From contig NZ_CP127173.1 of the NCBI RefSeq assembly GCF_030264295.1, positions 3,417,501 to 3,481,500 of the forward strand: 64,000 bases of DNA, read 5' to 3'. The notes beneath the pieces were generated by a model. That model ran no database searches. It had not been told where the DNA came from and worked only from the letters and a program-made list of their open reading frames with translations. Below are positions 37,297-44,607 of this stretch, piece by piece. How positions within the stretch are numbered: the first letter of the stretch is position 1; each line of letters opens with the position of its first letter. The stretch comes from Amycolatopsis nalaikhensis (GTDB lineage Bacteria > Actinomycetota > Actinomycetes > Mycobacteriales > Pseudonocardiaceae). The position numbers and the translations under genes were made by a program.

Positions 37297-37318
37297 ACGG
37301 CTGAGTAGCACGTGAGCA

Positions 37319-37350
37319 GGGCGGTTCCCCGAGCGGGAGCCGCCCTTCTC
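37319..37350 (+). terminator. Terminator after clpC
   Basis: GGGCGGTTCCC, a 5-nt loop, GGGAGCCGCCC, followed by TTCT; one G-U pair in the stem. It lies 22 bp after the clpC stop. Confidence 0.75.
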
Positions 37351-37374
37351 GCTGTCCGGACCCGAGCGCCCGAG

Positions 37375-37457
37375 CGCCCCAATGTGGCCTTCGGTGCGTC
37401 AGACGCAACCAAGGCCGCCTTCGGTGCGTGGGACGCAACCAAGGCCACATTGGGGCG
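37375..37457. repeat. 83-bp compound palindrome with internal direct repeats
   Basis: Outer arms CGCCCCAATGTGGCCTT and AAGGCCACATTGGGGCG pair perfectly over 17 bp. Between them a ~30-bp unit GCCTTCGGTGCGT-N2-GACGCAACC occurs twice in tandem, each copy itself able to fold through GGTGCGT/GACGCAACC. It lies between clpC and the Hsp70-like gene. Confidence 0.85.
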
Positions 37458-37495
37458 CGTGAGACGATGCCCGCGGGCTTGGGAGGGGGATCCGC

Positions 37496-39193
37496 GTGGA
37501 CGTGCTGGCGATCGACTTCGGGACTTCCAGCACGGTCGGGGTGCTCTCCGCCTTCGGCCGCGGTCCACGTGCCATCGAGGTCGACGGCTCCGTCACCATG
37601 TCCTCCGCCGTCTTCGTCAACGATGACGGCCTGCTCGTCGTCGGCCAGGATGCCGAACGTCGGGCGCGGCTCGATCCCAGCCGCTTCGAACCCAATCCCA
37701 AGCGGCGCATCGATGAAGGCCGCATCCGGCTCGGTGACACCGATGTCGAGATCACCGACGCCTTCGCCGCCATCCTGCGCCGGATGGGTGAGGAGGCCGA
37801 ACGGCAGCTCGGCCGTCCGCCCGCGCAGACGCGGATCTCGCACCCCGCCGGGTGGGGCGCCGACCGGCAGGACGTTCTGCGGACCGCCGCCGCGAAAGCC
37901 GGGTTCGGGGATGTCCGGCTCATTCCGGAGCCCGTGGCCGCCGCCGCGCACTATGTCAGTCTCGGGAACCGGGATGCCCGGCCGATCGGTGTCTACGACC
38001 TCGGGGCCGGCACCTTCGACTGCGCCGTCGTCGGGGTGACCCGCCAAGGTTTCGCCGTGCTCGCCGAGGACGGGCTGCCCGATCTCGGCAGCCTCGACAT
38101 CGACCAGGCCTTGCTCGTGCACATCGGCCGCGAGGTCTCGCACGCCGATCCGGCGCAGTGGCAACGTCTTCTGCGCCCGCAGTCCACCGCCGACCGCCGC
38201 ACCCGCCGCGCACTGCTGCAGGACGTCCGCGACGCCAAGGAAAGCCTCTCGCGGCACCCCCAGACCCACGTGCCGATGCCCGAGCCGTTCGGCGACGTCC
38301 TCGTCAGCCGCGACGAGCTCGAGGCCCTCGTGCGGCCGAGCCTGCTGCGCAGCGCCGAGCTGCTCGGCGCGACCATCCGCCGGGCCGGGCTGGCCCCCGG
38401 GCAGCTCGCCGGCGTCTACCTCGTCGGCGGGCCGAGCCGGATGCCGCTGCTGGCGACGCTCCTCGGCCGCCAGCTCGGCGTCACCCCGACCACGCAGGAC
38501 CAGCCTGAGACGGCCGTCGCGTTCGGACTGCACCACGTCCCACTGGGCACCAGCGGCGACCTCACCGTGCCCGCCTTCGCGCCGGTTCGCCCACCAGCGA
38601 CGCCGCCGCGGCCGCAGCCGTGGCAGCAGGTCCCGCGGTACCCGCCGCCTCCGCCGGAACCGCGCCGGAAACCCAAGCGCTGGTTCCTCGCGCTCGCCGT
38701 GCTCCTGGTCGCCGCGGTCGTGGCCACCGTCGTCGTGTTCGTCATCCGCGGCCAGGCCGCGCAGGCGGCGGCGGACTGCACGCAGACGGCCCAGCGCGAC
38801 CGGGCCGGGTTCACCCCGTGCCTGCGCGCACTGGCCGGGTCCGTCCCGGACCGGGGCACCTGCAAGGAAGACGACCACCTCGCCCAGCTGCTGGGCGCCC
38901 AGGTCGTGGTCGGCTGCGACGTCACGGGCGGCCGTGTCACCTACTACCAGGGCTTGACCACCAAGGACTTCGAGGTGAACGCGAAGCTGCCGCCCGACGA
39001 CGGCGCCGTCGGCCGCGGCACCTGGGACGGCGGCGGGCTGCACGGCGAGTACGCCGCCGGGGCCGGCGAGAAATCGTCGATCCTGCTCTTCGGCGTGGAA
39101 GAGCGCCGGGTGGCCGCGATCTACGTCACGGACGAGCCCAGCCGCCTCGAGGAGCTGATCGCCGGCTTCACCCGCGAGGTCAAACCGGCCTGA
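37496..39193 (+). CDS. Membrane-anchored Hsp70-like ATPase
   Basis: 565 residues. The actin/Hsp70 ATPase domain begins VLAIDFGTSSTVGVLS, with the second phosphate motif IGVYDLGAGTFDCAVVG near residue 163 and the adenosine motif VYLVGGPSRMPLL near 306. A canonical substrate-binding domain is missing. Instead a Pro-rich linker (~360-393) leads to one membrane helix (~396-418) and an extracellular domain of ~145 residues with paired cysteines (DCTQTAQRD, TPCLRAL, GTCKEDD, GCDVTGG). Such chimeras are common in actinobacteria beside secretion or wall genes; role unknown. GTG start with GGGAGGGGG upstream. Convergent with the YbaB-like gene. Confidence 0.85.
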   Translation: MDVLAIDFGTSSTVGVLSAFGRGPRAIEVDGSVTMSSAVFVNDDGLLVVGQDAERRARLDPSRFEPNPKRRIDEGRIRLGDTDVEITDAFAAILRRMGEEAERQLGRPPAQTRISHPAGWGADRQDVLRTAAAKAGFGDVRLIPEPVAAAAHYVSLGNRDARPIGVYDLGAGTFDCAVVGVTRQGFAVLAEDGLPDLGSLDIDQALLVHIGREVSHADPAQWQRLLRPQSTADRRTRRALLQDVRDAKESLSRHPQTHVPMPEPFGDVLVSRDELEALVRPSLLRSAELLGATIRRAGLAPGQLAGVYLVGGPSRMPLLATLLGRQLGVTPTTQDQPETAVAFGLHHVPLGTSGDLTVPAFAPVRPPATPPRPQPWQQVPRYPPPPPEPRRKPKRWFLALAVLLVAAVVATVVVFVIRGQAAQAAADCTQTAQRDRAGFTPCLRALAGSVPDRGTCKEDDHLAQLLGAQVVVGCDVTGGRVTYYQGLTTKDFEVNAKLPPDDGAVGRGTWDGGGLHGEYAAGAGEKSSILLFGVEERRVAAIYVTDEPSRLEELIAGFTREVKPA

Positions 39194-39194
39194 G

Positions 39195-39659
39195 TCACCA
39201 GGCCTGTTCGAATCGCATGCCCTTGCCGTACCAGTCGTCGTCGGGCACGGGCCCGGACGGCGGCGGTGCGGCCGGCGCGTCTTCCGACCGGTCCTTCAGG
39301 ACCTTGCCGTCCGGTTCCGCACGCGGAGTCGGCGAAGCGGAAGGAACGACGGGCAGGGGCGTGGGCTCGAACTGGACCCGCCAGCGCAGCCGGTCCATCA
39401 GGTAACCGCCGGTGCCCAGCGGCGCCAGCAGCTGCCCGGTCCGCTTCGCCGACTCCCGCTGCGCCTCGATGTACGTCCGCAGCACGGCGTCCGCGATCTC
39501 GGCGGGCGACATCCGCGAGACGGCGTCGGAGAGCCGCAGCCGCGTCATGACGCCGTCGGTGTTGACCGCCAGCGACACCGCGCCGTCGGCGGACGTCGCC
39601 GTCGCCGACAGCGCGGCCAGCTCGGCCAGGAGGGCTTCGCGGTCCGGGGCGTCAGCCAT
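39195..39659 (-). CDS. YbaB/EbfC-family protein
   Basis: 154 residues. The first ~100 residues have the YbaB pattern, with a beta hairpin (GAVSLAVNTDGVMTRLRL) and a following helix with SPAEIADAVLRTYIEAQ. A Pro-rich tail ends DDDWYGKGMRFEQAW. In this family small DNA-binding proteins are typical, but copies beside WXG/EspC genes are thought to belong to type VII secretion loci. Its start overlaps the end of the upstream WXG-like gene by 8 nt. Confidence 0.75.
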   Translation of the reverse strand: MADAPDREALLAELAALSATATSADGAVSLAVNTDGVMTRLRLSDAVSRMSPAEIADAVLRTYIEAQRESAKRTGQLLAPLGTGGYLMDRLRWRVQFEPTPLPVVPSASPTPRAEPDGKVLKDRSEDAPAAPPPSGPVPDDDWYGKGMRFEQAW

Positions 39660-40710
39660 CCAGCCGCCCCAGGTGGGACGCGCCGCTGGACACTTCGCCG
39701 TCCGGGGCGATGTCGACGTTCGCGTCGCGGACGTTCTTCTCGGTCTGCCGTGACGTGTTGTCGGTTTCGAAGTTGTCCGGGTCGAAGCTCGAGCCGGGGC
39801 TGACGTCCGGCGCGTCGGGGATCTTCGGCAGGTCGACGGCTTCGTCGCCGATGCGGTTCGCCAGCGTCTGCGCCGCGTCGGCGGCGGCGTCGCGGATCTT
39901 GCCCGCGTTGTCGAGGAAGCTCTGGTACAGGTCGAACCCGTTGTCGCCCTCGATCTCCGCCTGGTTGGCCACCACGGCGGTGATCGCGCCGCCGGCGGCG
40001 TTGCCCGCGATGAGCGCGCCGTTGGCCGCGGTGAAGATCGTCGCGCCCGCCGCTGCGCCCGCGCCCGCGGTGGCCACGGTGAGCAGCCCGGTGACCGCGC
40101 CCGCGAACGTCGCCGCGAGCACCTTCGAGAACGCCGCTTCGCGCTTGCGCTCCTGCGACTTCTGGTAGTCCTCGGCCGTCTTCTTGAAGGTCGAGCCGAG
40201 GTTGTTCAGGTCCTGCCGGGCCGACGCGACGGCCTCGCGCGCCGCGACGAGGTCGCTCTCCAGCACCGTGATCTTGGTTTCGACCTCGGTGAAGGCGTCC
40301 GCGAGCTCGTTCAGGTAGGCCTTGACGGCGTTGGCCGCGGAGCCGCGCCAGACGTCGAGGAACTGCCGGGCGTCGTCGAGCTTCGGCTTCGAGTCGCGCT
40401 GCAGCGCCTTCCAGACGGCGTCGTGCTTCATGATCAGGTTCTGCAGGCCGGACGTCGACTCGTGGTCGATGTCGGCGTCGGAGAACTCGCGGTAGATCGC
40501 CGCGATGTCGTCCTGCATCTTCGCGAAGCCGCCTTCGTCGGGGCCGATGCCGAAGATCCAGTCGGTGTACTTGAGGATCTCGAGGGCGTCGAGCGCGTCG
40601 GTCGCACCCTCCTTCAGGTCCTCGGAGACGCCTTCGAGCAGCTCGGCGCGGCGGTCGTCGCCCGAGGACATCGGCTGGGCGTCGAGCCCGGAGTCGAAGT
40701 AGCCGTCCAC
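39652..40710 (-). CDS. WXG-like type VII secretion-associated protein
   Basis: 352 residues. A helical N-terminal half contains FLDVWRGSAANAVKAYLNEL near residue 118, a WxG-type hairpin. A long helix follows, then a hydrophobic Gly/Ala segment (about 200-245, TGLLTVATAGAGAAAGATIF) that may insert in a membrane, and an acidic disordered tail. No signal peptide. GTG start 1 nt after the EspC-like gene. A secreted effector or pore-like substrate is possible, but no toxin domain is recognised. Confidence 0.7.
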   Translation of the reverse strand: MDGYFDSGLDAQPMSSGDDRRAELLEGVSEDLKEGATDALDALEILKYTDWIFGIGPDEGGFAKMQDDIAAIYREFSDADIDHESTSGLQNLIMKHDAVWKALQRDSKPKLDDARQFLDVWRGSAANAVKAYLNELADAFTEVETKITVLESDLVAAREAVASARQDLNNLGSTFKKTAEDYQKSQERKREAAFSKVLAATFAGAVTGLLTVATAGAGAAAGATIFTAANGALIAGNAAGGAITAVVANQAEIEGDNGFDLYQSFLDNAGKIRDAAADAAQTLANRIGDEAVDLPKIPDAPDVSPGSSFDPDNFETDNTSRQTEKNVRDANVDIAPDGEVSSGASHLGRLDG

Positions 40711-40711
40711 G

Positions 40712-41095
40712 TCAGTTCCCCTCCAGCCCGGCGGCCGCGCGGTTGACGCGCTGCTTCGAGTCCTCGTCGGCCTTTTCGTACAGCTCGGCGACGCGCATGA
40801 GCGCGTGGCTCGTGTCGGCCGTGGTCTGGTGCAACTGGGCGACCAGCTTCTGGATCTTCGCCAGGTGGTCGTTGTAGGCCGCGGCGACGACCGGCATGCC
40901 CAGCGTGCGGCCGAAAGCGTTGTCCGCGGGGAGCATCGCGCCGATTCCGCCGAAGAACCCGCCGCCGCCGTCGGAAGTGAGGGGAACGTCGGTGCCGCGC
41001 AACCCGTTCGACGCGGCTTCCGCGGCGTCGGCCGCCTCCTGCAGGGCTCCGGCCGAGTCCCGCAGGTCCTGCAGGTCGGTCTCGAATCCGATCAT
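40712..41095 (-). CDS. EspC/WXG100-like small secreted protein
   Basis: 127 residues, helical and acidic, with no signal peptide. The N-terminus IGFETDLQDLRDSAGALQEAADAA and the C-terminal HALMRVAELYEKADEDSKQRV fit the EspC-type two-helix fold. YEKAD matches the YxxxD type VII export signal. ATG 41095 with AGAGG 6 nt upstream; a GTG one codon earlier is possible. First gene of a three-gene operon with the WXG-like and YbaB-like genes. Confidence 0.75.
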   Translation of the reverse strand: MIGFETDLQDLRDSAGALQEAADAAEAASNGLRGTDVPLTSDGGGGFFGGIGAMLPADNAFGRTLGMPVVAAAYNDHLAKIQKLVAQLHQTTADTSHALMRVAELYEKADEDSKQRVNRAAAGLEGN

Positions 41096-41255
41096 CACTC
41101 ACCTCTTCTGGGGGCTGCGTTCCGGACATGTAAACACCGTTCGTTCGCCCGAAAGGGAGGTTTGCCGGTGGTGTGCCTCAGATCACGGACGCGTCGCCGT
41201 ACCGCCGAACGGGGGAATGTCGTCCGTGCGCGCGACCCTCGGCGCTCTTACCTGC

Positions 41256-41918
41256 ATGAGCACCACCACGAAGCCGCGGCCGCCGACCGTGCGGAGGCAG
41301 CTGCGCGAGGCGAAACGCTTTTCCTGGACCGGGTTCGCCGTCACGGTCGCGGCGTCCCTGCTCGGCACGCTGGTGCCGTCGGCGATCGGCGCCGGCCCGA
41401 CGGCGACGCTGGTTTCGACGCTGGTGGTCACCGTGCTGGCGGCGGGCGGGTTCACCGCCAAGGACGGCGCCGCGCGCGGCATCAAGGCGATCGCGATCGT
41501 GCTGCTGGCCGCGGGCGCGCTGGTGCTGACGGTGACCGGGGTGACCGTGCTGGACCTGGTGCGCGGCAAGCCGGCGACGTTCCCGGTGGTGCCGGACGCG
41601 GCCGCGGAACCGAAGGTGATCGTCCCGGAGTCGGTCGCGTGCGGCACGACGCCGGTGCGCACGACGACGACCTGCGCGGTGGCGGTCCGCAGCGTCGGGG
41701 CGAGCGTGCTGCGGGTCAGCGGGATCGAGCTGGACAGCGCGGACTTCGCGGTGGACGCGCACGCGTGCCTCGGCCAGGACATCGCGCCGGGCAGGCGGTG
41801 CACGCTGGTGGTCCGCTTCACGCCGTCGTGGACGGGTGACCGGGTCGCGGACCTGACGGTCCACCACAACGTCCCGGGCCCGGCGGCGTTCGTGGAGCTG
41901 ACCGGCCGCGGCGGCTAG
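41256..41918 (+). CDS. Membrane protein with extracellular ASH/Ig-like domain
   Basis: 220 residues. A basic N-terminus (KPRPPTVRRQLREAKR) is followed by about three hydrophobic segments (23-42, 46-63, 75-97). The C-terminal ~100 residues form a beta-sandwich resembling choice-of-anchor/ASH domains, with DFAVDAHACLGQDIAPG and CTLVVRFTPSWTG. A Cys pair (ACGTT, TTCAV) precedes. No function is known. The stop overlaps the convergent neighbour by 4 bp. Confidence 0.7.
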   Translation: MSTTTKPRPPTVRRQLREAKRFSWTGFAVTVAASLLGTLVPSAIGAGPTATLVSTLVVTVLAAGGFTAKDGAARGIKAIAIVLLAAGALVLTVTGVTVLDLVRGKPATFPVVPDAAAEPKVIVPESVACGTTPVRTTTTCAVAVRSVGASVLRVSGIELDSADFAVDAHACLGQDIAPGRRCTLVVRFTPSWTGDRVADLTVHHNVPGPAAFVELTGRGG

Positions 41919-42319
41919 CGGACGCCGGTCCGGGCGGCCCAGGCGACGCCGACCTGCAGAGCCGCGGAAACCGCGGCCAGCAAGGCGATCCGGTACGCGC
42001 CGAGTGCCCCGGTGAGGTTGTAGGGGACCAGGAGCACGAGCGGCGCCAGCGACGCGGCCAGCGCGATCGGCGGCTTCGGCCGCAGCCGAGTCGTGCTCAG
42101 GAAGAGCAGCGTGAGCAGCGACGTCCCGGCGATGGTCGCGACCAGCACCACCAGGCCGAGGAACGCCTGACCGAGGACGCAGAGTTCGGCGTCCGGGGCG
42201 CACAACCGGTCGTAGCGGCCGGACATCGCGACCCAGAAGGCGCCCGTCGCGGCGCCGGTGAGCGCGGCGATCGACCCCACCGCGCCGAGGGCTCGCGGCT
42301 CGGCTCTCGGGGTGGTCAA
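41915..42319 (-). CDS. Small membrane protein of unknown function
   Basis: 134 residues with four hydrophobic helices (near 12-30, 46-66, 74-94 and 106-128) and a short extracytoplasmic loop with two cysteines (RLCAPDAELCVLG). The TTG start overlaps the pcp stop (TTGA), so it should be translated by coupling with pcp. No family is recognised. Confidence 0.65.
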   Translation of the reverse strand: MTTPRAEPRALGAVGSIAALTGAATGAFWVAMSGRYDRLCAPDAELCVLGQAFLGLVVLVATIAGTSLLTLLFLSTTRLRPKPPIALAASLAPLVLLVPYNLTGALGAYRIALLAAVSAALQVGVAWAARTGVR

Positions 42320-42957
42320 TGCTCCGCGCCCGCGCTGACCGCCAGGTCGCCGGTGGCCGTCAAAGCCGTGTCCGCCAATGCTTCGAGCGCGTCGGCGATC
42401 CGGTCGACGCCCAGCGAAGGCGCGGCCTTGCCGGACGCCGCGACCTGCTCGGGGCTGAACGGCACGTGCACGAAACCGCCGCGCACGCCGGGGAACTCCG
42501 TGGCCAGCAAGTGCATCAGGCCGTAGAAGACCTGGTTGCACACGTACGTCCCGGCGGTGTGGGACACCGACGACGGCACGCCCGCGGCCCGGATCGCCGC
42601 GACGCAGGCCTTCACCGGCAACGTCGTGAAGTACGCGGCCGGGCCGTCCGGGACCACCGGGACGTCGATCGGCTGCGCGCCCGCGTTGTCCGGGATGCGG
42701 GCGTCGACGAGGTTGATCGCGACCCGCTCCGGCGTCACGTCGGCCCGCCCGCCCGCTTGGCCGACGCACACCACCAGCGACGGCCGGTGCTCCTCCACCG
42801 CGCGCCGCAACGCGGGCAGCGACGCCGCGAACTCGCACGGCAGCTCGACCGCCGCGACGTCGTCCCGGCGTGCCCCGACCACCGAAACCGCCTGCCACGA
42901 CGGGTTGACGGACTCGCCGCCGAACGGCGCGAACCCGGTCATCAACACCCTGGCCAT
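42316..42957 (-). CDS. pcp: Pyrrolidone-carboxylate peptidase
   Basis: 213 residues. A C15 cysteine peptidase removing N-terminal pyroglutamate. The start VLMTGFAPFGGESVNPSW, the catalytic Glu region (RVAINLVDARIPDN), the catalytic Cys in HTAGTYVCNQVFYG and His in GFVHVPFSPEQ are all present. ATG preceded by GGAGGTGGC. Overlaps the membrane-protein gene downstream. Confidence 0.93.
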   Translation of the reverse strand: MARVLMTGFAPFGGESVNPSWQAVSVVGARRDDVAAVELPCEFAASLPALRRAVEEHRPSLVVCVGQAGGRADVTPERVAINLVDARIPDNAGAQPIDVPVVPDGPAAYFTTLPVKACVAAIRAAGVPSSVSHTAGTYVCNQVFYGLMHLLATEFPGVRGGFVHVPFSPEQVAASGKAAPSLGVDRIADALEALADTALTATGDLAVSAGAEH

Positions 42958-42971
42958 GCCACCTCCGAAAG

Positions 42972-43022
42972 CCGTGAATGCCCCTTCGAGAGACTCTAAG
43001 GCCCTCGATGGGGCATTCACGG
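42972..43022. repeat. 51-bp palindrome between pcp and the M1 peptidase gene
   Basis: CCGTGAATGCCCC and GGGGCATTCACGG form 13-bp perfect arms, with an imperfect inner stem TTCGAG/CTCGA. It lies upstream of pcp and downstream of the M1 gene (both on the minus strand), ending 3 bp from the M1 stop, and is probably its terminator. Confidence 0.75.
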
Positions 43023-43025
43023 ACT

Positions 43026-44459
43026 TCAGGCGGCGGGCTTGAGGCCGCCCGGGAAGAGGTACTGGTCGGCGGGCTTGCCGGTGCCGTACACCCACGCGTC
43101 GAAGAACCCCTTCAGATCCTTGTGCGCGACGACCTCGGTGTACCGCTGGAACTCCGGCACGCTCGCGTTCCCGTCGCGGTGCAGTGACGGCCAGGTCTTC
43201 AGCACCCGGGAAAACGCCTGCTCACCGATGTAGTTGCGCAGCGCGTGCAGCATCATCGGGCCCTTCGAGTACACGTAGGTGAACTCGCGGCCCGCGCCCA
43301 TGTCGTAGAGCTTGCCGTTCCAGAACGTCGCCGACGCCTTCTTGACGTCGTCCGCGTACTGCTTGTTCAGGTCGACGCCTTCCTTGGCCTCGTCCCAGAG
43401 CCACGTCGCGTACGACGCGAAGCACTCGTTCAGGCAGACGTCCCGCCAATGCGACACGGCCACCGAGTCGCCGTACCACTGGTGGGCGTTCTCGTGGACG
43501 ATCGTCGGGACGTCGCCCGCCCAGCCCGCGGAGTAGATCGGGCGGCTCATCGTCTCCAGCGAGAAGCCGATCTCCTCGTTGAGGAAGATGCCGCCCGCCG
43601 CGTCGATGGGGTACGGGCCGAACTTCGACTCGAGGAAGTCGAGGATCTCCGGCAGCCGTGCTTCGGCCTGCTTCGTCGAGTCGGGGACGCCGGGGGCGAA
43701 CGCGCTGACGACCGGGGTGCCGTCGGCCCGCGTCGTGCGGTCGAAGGTCCACTTGTCGATCGCGACCGTCGTCATGTACGGCACGATCGGCGTCTCTTCG
43801 GCCCAGACGTGCGTGGTGCCGCCCGGGGCTTTGACCGACGGCTTCTCGCGGCCGTTCGCGATCACGCCCCACTCGTCGGGGACGGTGATCGCGAGGTGGA
43901 ACGTGGCCTTGTCGAGCGGGGTGTCGTTGACCGGGTACCAGGTGGTCGCCGACTTCGGCTCGCCCGCGACGAACGCGCCACCCGCCTTCGCGAACTGCCA
44001 GCCGTTGGCACCGAGCGCCGGGTCCTCGATCGGCGCCGGGACACCGTGGTAGCCGATCTTGACGGCGAACCGCTCGCCGCGCCGCAGCGGCCGCGACGGC
44101 GTGATGACGAGCTCGTGGTCACCGGTCCGGGCGAACTTCGCGGCGCGACCCGCGACGGTGACCGAGTCGACGGTCAGGCCGTGCAGGTCCAGGTCGAACG
44201 AGCTGAGCGCCTGCGTCGCCCGCGCCGTGATGTCCTGGACGCCGGTGAGCTGGTGCGACGCGGGGTCGTAGGTCACCTTCAGGTTGTAGTCGGCGACGTC
44301 GTAGCCGCCGTTGCCGTCCTGCGGGTAGTAGCTGTCCCCGGCGCCGTCGCTGCCGGGTTTCGGCGCGCCCCAGCCGTCGCCCGCCGCGGCGACGCCGGTG
44401 CCCAGGCACAGGGCGGCGACCACCGCGGCCGCGACCACGGCTGGTTTCTGTCCCCTCAT
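43026..44459 (-). CDS. Secreted M1-family metallopeptidase (copy 1)
   Basis: 477 residues. A Sec signal peptide (AVVAAAVVAALCLGTGVAAA) precedes a beta-rich M1 N-domain (SYYPQDGNGGYDVADYNL). The zinc site HENAH is near residue 320 with NECFASYATWLW 18 residues on, the HExxH-x18-E pattern with Asn in the third place. Active-site FLNEEIGFSLET replaces the usual GAMEN exopeptidase loop. Ends without anchor. A paralogue lies at 53286. The 148-bp divergent region separates it from the AfsR-like gene. RBS AGGAGCG. Confidence 0.9.
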   Translation of the reverse strand: MRGQKPAVVAAAVVAALCLGTGVAAAGDGWGAPKPGSDGAGDSYYPQDGNGGYDVADYNLKVTYDPASHQLTGVQDITARATQALSSFDLDLHGLTVDSVTVAGRAAKFARTGDHELVITPSRPLRRGERFAVKIGYHGVPAPIEDPALGANGWQFAKAGGAFVAGEPKSATTWYPVNDTPLDKATFHLAITVPDEWGVIANGREKPSVKAPGGTTHVWAEETPIVPYMTTVAIDKWTFDRTTRADGTPVVSAFAPGVPDSTKQAEARLPEILDFLESKFGPYPIDAAGGIFLNEEIGFSLETMSRPIYSAGWAGDVPTIVHENAHQWYGDSVAVSHWRDVCLNECFASYATWLWDEAKEGVDLNKQYADDVKKASATFWNGKLYDMGAGREFTYVYSKGPMMLHALRNYIGEQAFSRVLKTWPSLHRDGNASVPEFQRYTEVVAHKDLKGFFDAWVYGTGKPADQYLFPGGLKPAA

Positions 44460-44607
44460 GAACGCTCCTGTCCGTGTCGGTTCGACCTCGTTCGGCAACG
44501 TATCGCCGCCACTGCGTGCGTCACCGAAGATCGTCGGGTATGTCCGGATAATCAGCACTTCCGTCGGCCCGCCCCGGCCCGATCGGGTCGTCTGGAAAGC
44601 TGGACGC

